A DNA stretch of 64,000 nt from Cavia porcellus (lineage: Eukaryota; Chordata; Mammalia; Rodentia; Caviidae), in the NCBI RefSeq assembly GCF_034190915.1, contig NW_026947486.1:78844044-78908043 (forward strand), in the 5' to 3' direction. Below, piece by piece: positions 56,383 through 64,000 of this stretch. Position 1 is the stretch's first letter, and every line of letters starts with the position of its first letter. A program made the position numbers and the translations under genes. Below the pieces are notes generated by a model, which ran no database searches, was not told where the DNA came from, and worked only from the letters and a program-made list of their open reading frames with translations.

Positions 56383-56470
56383 AAAGTGTTGGGTGTTATA
56401 TCAAACACTCATATAAATCTTGTGATGTAACTACTAATAAGATTATTTATAGATTTATAGCAATGGGACT
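56383..56470 (-). mobile_element. MIR SINE, antisense, part 2
   Basis: 'atcaaacactcatataaatcttgtgatgtaactactaataagattattta' continues the MIR complement. Weak but in order. Confidence 0.5.
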
Positions 56471-57293
56471 GCACAAACTCTCACAGATGTTTCCTGAACT
56501 CTGTAAACCCAATTCCTCTGACTGCAAGGTACATGCATCCTTGTAATTCTTCATGCTGATCCCCCACTGCCCATCCCCATCCTCTACCCCCACCCCAGTG
56601 TAAGTTGTCAACTAAAAAGAAAGGACATTTTTTACTCTGTTCATAATATAGTTTCTGCATAAGTAATTTCTAGTCTCTGTTCACAAGAATATGATGGCAT
56701 CTTGTTTGCAATGTTTTTCAGTGCTTTATTTAAACCAGGTATCATGCTTTATTTAACTCAGCCATCATGAATTTCCACACCACAAAACCCAAAATGTTCT
56801 TCGTCAACCTAGCAATAAATTACCTTTTTTCCTTCTCATCAAGGGCCATCATAATCCTTTGTGATCTTATAAATGACCTGTCCCCTGTTATACACAATGT
56901 TCATCCTCTTCCCAGGGCAAATAGAGCAGAGGCTCCAAAGCATGCAAAATGTGAGTATGGGTTTGGAGCAGGAGGAGGATGTTTGTTATCATTCTGAGTA
57001 ATGAATATTCCTGGTAATATGGAAAGAAACTGGTAAGACATTCCACTGCACAGTAATTCACTCAACTGATTACAATGGCTCAGAGCAGCTGGAAAGCCTG
57101 AAGGTCATATCTTAAAAAGCACTGGGCTTTAGTAGGTGTTTAAATCAAAGTTTTTCTAAACTCAACAGGGAAAATAAATATACACTTCATATCTTAATAA
57201 ATATAGTTCATCTAAGGATAGTTCATCATTCCTCACCAGTATCTTAAAGCCCAGTACCAAAATTTTTCAGATGAATCTTGTTATCTCCAGCTG
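56471..57293. other. Unassigned sequence
   Basis: No recognisable repeat; a 76-codon plus-strand frame (56767-56997) is unrecognised. Confidence 0.3.
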
Positions 57294-57297
57294 TCAC

Positions 57298-57757
57298 TGA
57301 AAGAGATTTTAAAATTTTAAATAAAGCCTGCCAAGGATGCCAGTCAAGACCAGGCAGACATGTCCATGTCCAGACAAGCCTGCTAACAGAACATTCCTTT
57401 CTTTCTTTGTCTGCACTTGTCTAACAGATGGCCTTAAAATGTAACTTAAAATGTAACAGGACATTTCTTCCTTTGTATAACCCATGCTTTGTATAACTGA
57501 TAGCCCTACAGTGTAACCTAGAGTGTTCAAACTCCTTTAGCAACCAAAGTTGTCACCCAACCTTCGAATCATAATGCAGTAAAGCTGCCTCTGTACCCCC
57601 CCACCTTGCTTTCCTTATAAAAGACCCAAGACCCCACCAAGGCGGGCTCTGGCTGTTTAAGAGAGATCCTAGTCAGAAGCCCACCAATGCAATAAACTGC
57701 CTCCTGAACCTCCTCAGTGCCGTTTCTTCCTGTGTTGGGTCTGCTTTTCATACATCA
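57298..57757 (+). mobile_element. Class I (gammaretroviral-type) solo LTR, 460 bp, 4-bp TSD
   Basis: Starts TGAAAGAG and ends CATCA, flanked by TCAC at 57294-57297 and 57758-57761. Has a TATA box (TTATAAAAG near 57617), AATAAA (near 57691) and the 'cctcctgaacctcctcagtgccg' type R-U5 text. No internal sequence adjoins it, so it is a product of LTR-LTR recombination. The minus-strand frames across it are shadows. Confidence 0.8.
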
Positions 57758-57780
57758 TCACTTAAAGTACGGACACCAGT

Positions 57781-57800
57781 AAAAAAAAAAAAAAAAAACA
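57781..57800. repeat. Poly(A) run
   Basis: About 18 adenines. No clear element precedes it except the solo LTR 24 bp upstream. Confidence 0.95.
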
Positions 57801-57804
57801 AATT

Positions 57805-57895
57805 TTAGGAGTTCTGAGTTCTAATCCAAGCCTTGTTGCTGACTCACCAAATGGCTGTAAGAAGTAGTGCAAAATCCTTGCTCCAGAGGTTGTTC
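57805..57895 (+). mobile_element. MIR-like fragment, sense
   Basis: 'gagttctaatccaagccttgttgctgactcaccaaatggctgtaag' resembles the MIR core. Weak. Confidence 0.45.
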
Positions 57896-58715
57896 ATGCT
57901 AACAACAGTCAAAATACAGACGAGAACAGTAAACAAAACCTGCCTGTTTCCATGCTAAGAGATCAGACTAACTAGGAATAATGAGTGCACTCTCAAATTC
58001 TGCTGCTAGTAGGAAAAGTGGGCTCATTGAGCAAAGCACATTGGTCCTGGGCACGTTTGAGAAGGATAAATGTATGTTATTTTTCTTTTTGGATGAGAGC
58101 AAGCTTATCAAAAAATTTAAGGTGCATGCCCCAATGTTTTGGGTAATACTATTCTAGAAGCTTTATATAGACACTAATATAAAATAAAGGCTCTGAGCAG
58201 AGGCTGTGGCTCCACAGAAGCTATATTTTCCTTCAAAAGCTCTGCTGTTCTGCTGTAAACTAGAATAAATGAACAACTTATAAGATAATCCTGCTTACTC
58301 TCTTTAGAAAAGGAATGACTGGCATGTCTTTAGAAACAATAGAGCAAAGGAATGACTGACATGTCTTCAGAAAAACAAATGCTCCTAATATTGAAGGAAG
58401 AAAACAATTTCTGATTACTTGTAAACAAGCACTTGCTTGGCCTCAGAAGGTGTGAGTATGAGGCTTGGCTTTACCAGTTTGGCAAGTGAACAAGTCATAA
58501 CGCCTTGGTGTTACAATTTACTGATGAACAGAAATGTGAAAAATATCTCCACAATCTATTTTATATTACTGTTCATTCATTCCCATAATTAAAATAACTG
58601 AATGCTGAGGAACTGGGATAGACACTGGATAGGAAATAGGAACAAACTAGTCCATGTTCAGTTCTTGAAATACACATACAAACAGAAACACTATCACAAT
58701 GCTGACATTTGATAC
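57896..58715. other. Unassigned; faint antisense L2 at 58590-58680
   Basis: 'aactgaatgctgaggaactgggatagacactggat' weakly resembles antisense L2. Otherwise nothing recognised. Confidence 0.3.
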
Positions 58716-58935
58716 TCCTTGGTAAATACAGCTCACATGGATTCAGCACCACTTTGTAGTAGATATTATTCCATGTACTCTTTGTAAATTATAGTATACC
58801 TTAAGAATTGGTATTGTCATATAGATTTTGTATATGAGATAACTGTAGCTCACAAAGCTTGACATTTTTGCCCAAGATCACACACTTTGCTGGGATTTCA
58901 ATTTAAGGCTGTCTGGACTCTAAATCCTTGATTTT
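58716..58935 (-). mobile_element. MIR SINE, antisense
   Basis: 'tgtatatgagataactgtagctcacaaagcttgacatttttgcccaagatcacacactttgctgggatttcaatttaaggctgtctggactc' is the MIR complement. Confidence 0.8.
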
Positions 58936-59558
58936 CTCTAGTCTACCACACTTTTCATGTGTGATGTGACTATTAGGCCAAATTTTCTTTCCTGATCAGA
59001 TATATAAATAACTACCTTTTTTTCTTAGTCCACCTTCTGAAAAGGACAATAAATAATTTTCATTAACTCAGCCCTGGCACAATGCAGCCTTCCTGAAGTA
59101 TCCCCTAGAAATTAAAGTTGAAAGTAACGGTGACTAAAATAGTTCCAAAAAAAAAAAAAAAAAAGCACATCAGCCTAATCAGAGCTGGATGACACACACA
59201 GTGTTTATCACCAACAGAGAGAAACTTGATGTACACAGTTTCTATGACTCATTATAAGGCCAATTATGAATTGAAAGGACAAATGTACTTCCATATTTCC
59301 TTCGGAGATCATCACAATCACTTAGCATCACTGGTGACAGGACATAAGAAAGCATAAGCAGTAGTTTTCTGGAGCACTTGTGTCAATGCAAGTTACTGGA
59401 CAAAGAAACTTTTCCTTGAATAAGTCACAATGGCTACCATGAGGTTTAACTGTCCACATTAACTCTTCACTGATTCACATTCAGAGCGCAGTTATATTTC
59501 CACTGCAATATATCTGGTATAAATGATTAAGAAACTGTGTTCATTGACTTTTAATTAA
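58936..59558. other. Unassigned; poly(A) run at 59147-59164
   Basis: An 18-bp A run without a recognisable SINE upstream; otherwise no repeat or gene recognised. Confidence 0.35.
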
Positions 59559-59690
59559 TTGTAGGACAGGAATGAAAGGAAATTTGGAGAGCCTCTGCCC
59601 AAACTGTCACTTTACAGAGGAGAAAACTAGAGTTCAAGAAAAGGACGTGATTTTCACATAACCACACAAACATTGCTTACTGCATACTCC
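59559..59690 (-). mobile_element. MIR SINE, antisense
   Basis: 'tttacagaggagaaaactagagttcaagaaaaggacgtgattttcacataaccacac' matches the MIR complement. Confidence 0.6.
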
Positions 59691-59829
59691 AAAACAAAGA
59701 AAATTCTTGGAAGTGAGAAGAATGGCTCATGGACATGAACTACATTTTTCATCTTTCTCAGTCAAAATTGAATTTTAAAAACTACATGCATGCTCTCTTG
59801 TGCTGCAGACATTACCAAAAACAGACCAT

Positions 59830-59930
59830 ACATTGGCTCCATGGAACTCAGTTTGGTCACCTAGAAAATGGAGATACTGCCGTAAGTGCAGCTCACGTCC
59901 TGAGATTCTAACAGAAACAAGCATGATAGT
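59830..59930 (+). mobile_element. MIR-like fragment, sense
   Basis: 'ctcagtttggtcacctagaaaatggagatactgccgtaagtgcagctcacgtcctgagatt' fits the MIR 3' half. Confidence 0.55.
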
Positions 59931-60985
59931 AGTTGCAGGAAATGGTGACAGTTCTCAGCCAAAAGCTCTGATGATTTTCTCCAGATAATTTATGTAACAG
60001 GGCTCCTATGACATCCCATCAAAACCAACACTGGCTTCTTTCCCCAGGATGTTCACTCACTACTACCTTATACTCTTCCAACCTCTGGCTTAGGAAATTT
60101 AAATTTTTGCATTATAACTGCAATTACAAAATATCTAGCAGATTCTCTCTCTCCCTTCCCTCCTCCCTTCTCCCTTTCCCCTAATTGTTTACCTCTGGTA
60201 TTGAATTTTCTCTCTGAAGTTTGAGATTCCTTGTTATAGAAAGATTCATGGTAAAAAGAGAGAGAAAATCAGCTGTAGCCTCCCTCCTTTTGCCAAAGAG
60301 GTGTTCCATAGTGTATTAATACAGGAAGGCAAACACCCTTCACTGGAAAGGGTTTGAGTGTCACATTGGGAGAGCTTCAGAACCTGATTAGGGCAGGAAT
60401 ACTCATCTCATGACTATCTCTAGGGAAAGGGGAGAAAGAAGGAGGGAGCGAGCGAGGGGAGAGAGAGAGAGATTATGAATGAGAACACAAGATAAACACA
60501 GAGGCACACACTCTCCCTGGTTGGCTTGGTGGGAAAAAAACATTTTTGAGCCCTATGAAGTTTTGCTGCATTAACAAATTGTATGGTCCTACTAAGTAGA
60601 AAATTACAGTGACATTTTTTAGAGGAATGCAGATTTGTTCCAACGTTCTTCTCTAAATTATCCAAAGCCCTTACAGGCTTGTTACGGCTCACTTCAACAT
60701 CATTATTCATGTTACTGAGTGGGCTGCAGAGTGATCATGCCTACGCAAGGTATTCTTCTGGGTGTTAGAAATGACAGGAGTTAGCTATAGTACTGAATAT
60801 GCTGGAATTAACTCAAACTTGAAAGTTCCATTAGCACCATATAAGGGAAGATATGTATCCTTATTTATCCTGCAACTAAAGTCAGGGAAGGGAGGTAGAA
60901 GTATGGAAGTATTAAGTGATTTATAATTGAAAATGTTCAAATCTGCAGACATCCTAAGGATCTCACAGGATGTTGCTGGCAATTA
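59931..60985. other. Unassigned; pyrimidine and purine tracts
   Basis: Pyrimidine tract at 60144-60182 and purine tract at 60421-60475. The 96-codon minus-strand frame at 60420-60710 starts unrecognised and ends in the complement of the purine tract. Confidence 0.35.
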
Positions 60986-61745
60986 GCATTACAGCCATTC
61001 AAAGTTGTGTTTAACGTAAACCAGTAATGCAAAATTAGAAGAGTTTATTTTTTTAGAAGTCCATCAATTTCTCTCAACTTTATTATTTTATTTGGCATAT
61101 AAGCACTACCTGTCGTAAGTCATTTATAAATGAGATCAAAGAAAAATCATTTTAAAAGAAACTGAAGAAGAGATTACCTAAACATTGAAGAGATACTAAT
61201 TAAACTGAATTAAAAGCTTCTTGTGTACTTCATAATACTCCCTAAGAAGTGTCTCTGGTTTTAATTAGCTTTTATCCTTATCTCTAGTAAAACAGGCCCA
61301 TAAAGTTTTCCATGTCATTTTGACAAAAGCATTTAAAAAATATGTGATCATCCACCTGGAAAATGTATAAGCTCATTTCCATCCTATTTAAGATTTATTG
61401 CCAGCAATGTGTGTACATTTGTACATCTTTACTAAAAATTATGGAAAATTATAGGAGACACTATTGGGAAAATTGGTTCCATTAAATTAGGAAGGAATAT
61501 TCCCCCAATATTTCTGGAGGCCTGGTATCGTAATAAGCATGATTTACAAAATGAATTCCAAGTCATTTTAAAGGAAATTATTTTCTAAACTAGGATGATA
61601 TACTCTCTCATTCAGAATTTGGTTCTGTCCCATTGTGTTCTTAAAAAACACAATCAGAAGCTAATTGAAATTTATAAAAAATATGTGATGCATATAAGAG
61701 ATCTGTTTTTGAATAGTGCCATAAATAAAGGCGTCTGCAGACATC
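60986..61745. other. Repeat-poor AT-rich block with homeodomain-like sites
   Basis: No repeat text recognised over about 760 bp. Several TAAT-core motifs occur, including TTAATTAG near 61262. May be unique non-coding DNA. Confidence 0.3.
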
Positions 61746-62599
61746 CTGTGTTTTTCACTCTTCATTAGTCAATTCCAACTTTTTGATTATTTTGCTGAAT
61801 AAATTCATTGCCAAACTTTTGAGTATGGTATTGCTACTGAGACCTTTGTCCAGTCTTTATATATTTAAGGTTTTTACCTAGAGAGGAATTGCACATTTTA
61901 AAATGTGTCTTTCCATAACTCTACAACTTTTTCTCCACATTTCACAGAGCTTCTTTGAATATGGAGCTAAAATCTAAATGAAGCTCAATTTACCTAATGC
62001 CCATTTACTCCAAAAGCAAACCAGACTTATCTTGGGTACATTTTGGAGGTTGTTTATGATCAAGGAACTTATTTTTGTTATATGGGAAGTTTCTCTGTTG
62101 TTATTATAGTTGAATTCTTTTTTTCATATTCTCAAAGTATCTATAAAACACAGAAAAGACAGGAATTTGAAGTATCCTCTCCTCCACTCTCTAAGATCTT
62201 ACTTACCTCAGGTGATGTAACTGGCTCTCTGTCCTACAGCAAATTTACAGCATGTCTCAAGATTTTAGAATCCACCTGCTTCTCTGTGGCCTGGTTCTAG
62301 CTGTGTAGTTGCCCTAGCCCTGTCCAGAGACAATCTGAACATTGATTGATGGTGTAGAATGTAACACAGAAAGAAGTATATGCTTCCCACAGAATGGTCT
62401 AATTCAAACATTTCAGTCCTTTTCTTTAGTCTGTCTCCACTCATTTGAAAGAGATGACCCTACATACGGCTGCACCAAAATGGGTACATAGTTTCAAATA
62501 GTGTCATTTGATTAATCTAGATATAACCATAAAGCAGTTATTTTCTTAATACAGGAGAAGAATTATTATTCACTATGTAATAATTACTTTTATTTCGCA
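61746..62599. other. Unassigned sequence
   Basis: No recognisable repeat; an 85-codon frame (62043-62300) is unrecognised. Confidence 0.3.
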
Positions 62600-62855
62600 T
62601 GATCATAATAATTGTAATAACTGATTTATTGAGCATTTGTGGTGATTCAAACATCTTTCTATATGCTTCACTGACATTATCTCATTTAATATCTAGAAAA
62701 ATCATGTGAGGCCATCATCAAAATTACCTTCATTCTTGCACATAGAAAAACTGAATTTCAGAAAGTAACTTACCCAATATCACAACATCTAGTAAGATAG
62801 ATGACATTTGAACCAAAATTTCTCTGCTTTCCCAAATCCATACCTCTAATTTCAA
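62600..62855 (-). mobile_element. MIR SINE, antisense, nearly full
   Basis: 'ctgatttattgagcatttgtggtgattcaaacatctttctatatgcttcactgacattatctcatttaatat' and 'actgaatttcagaaagtaacttacccaatatcacaacatctagtaag' follow the MIR complement. Confidence 0.85.
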
Positions 62856-62864
62856 GATGGAGAG

Positions 62865-62960
62865 TCTTAATCCAGTCTGCATTTTAGAATCACAATCAAG
62901 TTGTTATCACTGAAAGTGATACCCAGGCATTGGTAATGTTCTAAAGACTTTCAGACATTT
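62865..62960. mobile_element. hAT-Charlie (MER5-like) relic
   Basis: 'cagtctgcattttagaatcacaatcaagttgtta' and 'gatacccaggcattgg' resemble MER5-type text. Confidence 0.5.
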
Positions 62961-63434
62961 CTACATAGACAAAATATTTTGAAATTTTGTTTATGAAAAT
63001 ACTAGTGACATACTTAAATTATTTTTACAAGTTACTAAGTGACGATTGTAGATCTTGGAAAAGCTTCCCCTGTCTGAATCCACTTTCCTTAAGAACTTTA
63101 AATATCTAGGTAAGCCTGACTATACCAAGATCTTTCCTTTAAATCAAAAAGTAAGAAAGGTCTACTTAACACCTACAACCATATTTTACTTGTCATATAT
63201 TTGGAGCTACAACAGTCCAATCAAACTATTCCACAACTGAGGGTATCATTGTTTGAATAAATCCTTTTATTGTCCCACTTCTTTCAACACATTTTTATTT
63301 TCCTAGTGGGAACTTTAATAGATCATTTGGTTTCCTAATGCAGGTTGGAATTGTTTGTACCTCTTGTCCATGTTCTCACCAAAATTCTTTCTCAACAATC
63401 ATTACCATGCTGGTTATTTTTCCTTTCTTTCAAC
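62961..63434. other. Unassigned sequence
   Basis: No recognisable repeat or gene. Confidence 0.3.
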
Positions 63435-64000
63435 AAAAACTGCTGGTGCTAGTGTTACCAGCCCCTTTTGTTTTTATGCTTATTTTTTAATATTTTAATT
63501 GCCCTTTTACTTTATTTTTAAATTTTCATTTGTTTATCAGTGAGTGCTCACAGTACATAATGATTACATTCCTTATGGGAAGTTGGTACATTTATGTAGT
63601 ACATCTTAATTCTCTTTCAGTTTCCTCCCCCTATCTCTTGCTCCCCTTCCCTTTTGTGAAAGACTTATTTCTATATTTCCTATTAGTAATGTTTATTTTG
63701 CTCTTTATTTACATTTTGGGTTTCTCATGTAAAAGAAACCATGTGATATTTAAGCTTGTGTGTCTGATTTATTTCTTATAACATTACAGTTGACAGATGC
63801 ATCCATTTTCCTACAAATGACTAAAGTTTATGAGATCTTTAACTCTCAGGAAGATGCTTAGAAGGAGAATAGCTAGGTCAAATTAAATTTCCAGAGTTAA
63901 TGTTTTGAGGAATCTCAACATTGATTTGCATACTTGTTGTACTAATTAACATTCCCATCAGCAATGCAGAAGGTTTCCTTTTTCCCTGCAGCTGCACCAG
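63435..64000 (-). mobile_element. L1 3' end, antisense, runs off the window
   Basis: The plus strand reads as the complement of an old L1 3' UTR and ORF2 end: 'agaaaccatgtgatatttaagcttgtgtg', 'gatgcatccattttcctacaaatgac', 'aggaatctcaacattgatttgcatacttgttgtactaattaacattcccatcagcaatg'. The 83-codon plus-strand frame (63530-63781) is a shadow. Confidence 0.85.

Noticed and set aside
1..64000. CRISPR arrays, operons, riboswitches, prophage
   Set aside because: The window is mammalian nuclear DNA; spaced short repeats here are SINEs and microsatellites.

Overview
The window is AT-rich mammalian nuclear DNA, almost certainly from a rodent. It carries tRNA-derived ID-type SINEs, B1 and B1-dID-type SINEs, MaLR LTRs, L1, L2 and MIR fragments, plus a betaretrovirus/IAP-like (ERV2) provirus. 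Seeing ID, B1 and B1-dID forms together, with an ID head unlike the mouse one, suggests a non-murid rodent; the species cannot be fixed from the sequence. I found no exon of a host gene, no RNA gene, no CRISPR array and no bacterial feature. Almost every long open frame belongs to a retroelement, so the window reads as an intergenic or deep-intronic segment.

Layout. 1-5250: an old L1 3' end broken by an ID SINE, then about 3 kb of repeat-poor AT-rich DNA. 5255-10210: a solo LTR with a 5-bp target-site duplication (TSD), an old L1 split by a palindromic mariner-derived element, and a second old L1 split by a GATA microsatellite. 10210-18550: mostly unassigned sequence with SINEs, MIR and L2 relics and microsatellites. 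18555-23450: a nest of two MaLR LTRs, one invaded by a 3' L1 fragment, the other by a complete-looking 3.2-kb L1 derivative. That derivative has a 5' UTR and ORF1 but no ORF2 (half-L1 architecture), with a perfect 12-bp TSD. 23450-34780: MIR, L2, hAT and MaLR relics, a long purine tract and unassigned DNA.

34782-41642: a 6849-bp ERV2 provirus on the minus strand, flanked by a 6-bp duplication (AAGCAG). Its two 429-bp LTRs differ at about 5 positions. Gag and protease (fused to dUTPase) are open, pol carries one in-frame stop between reverse transcriptase and RNase H, and no env is recognisable. Two -1 frameshift heptamers link gag to pro and pro to pol, giving the Gag, Gag-Pro and Gag-Pro-Pol order expected of the class.

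41643-64000: a second copy of the palindromic mariner-derived element, a 5' portion of an L1 with tandem 180-bp promoter monomers, a MaLR LTR bordered by a 134-bp repeat, a B1, an ERV-type LTR with TATA box and poly(A) signal, a class I solo LTR with a 4-bp TSD, many MIR relics, and a minus-strand L1 3' end that leaves the window. The points most worth following are the ORF1-only L1 with its repetitive 3' UTR, the palindromic mariner family, and the young provirus.
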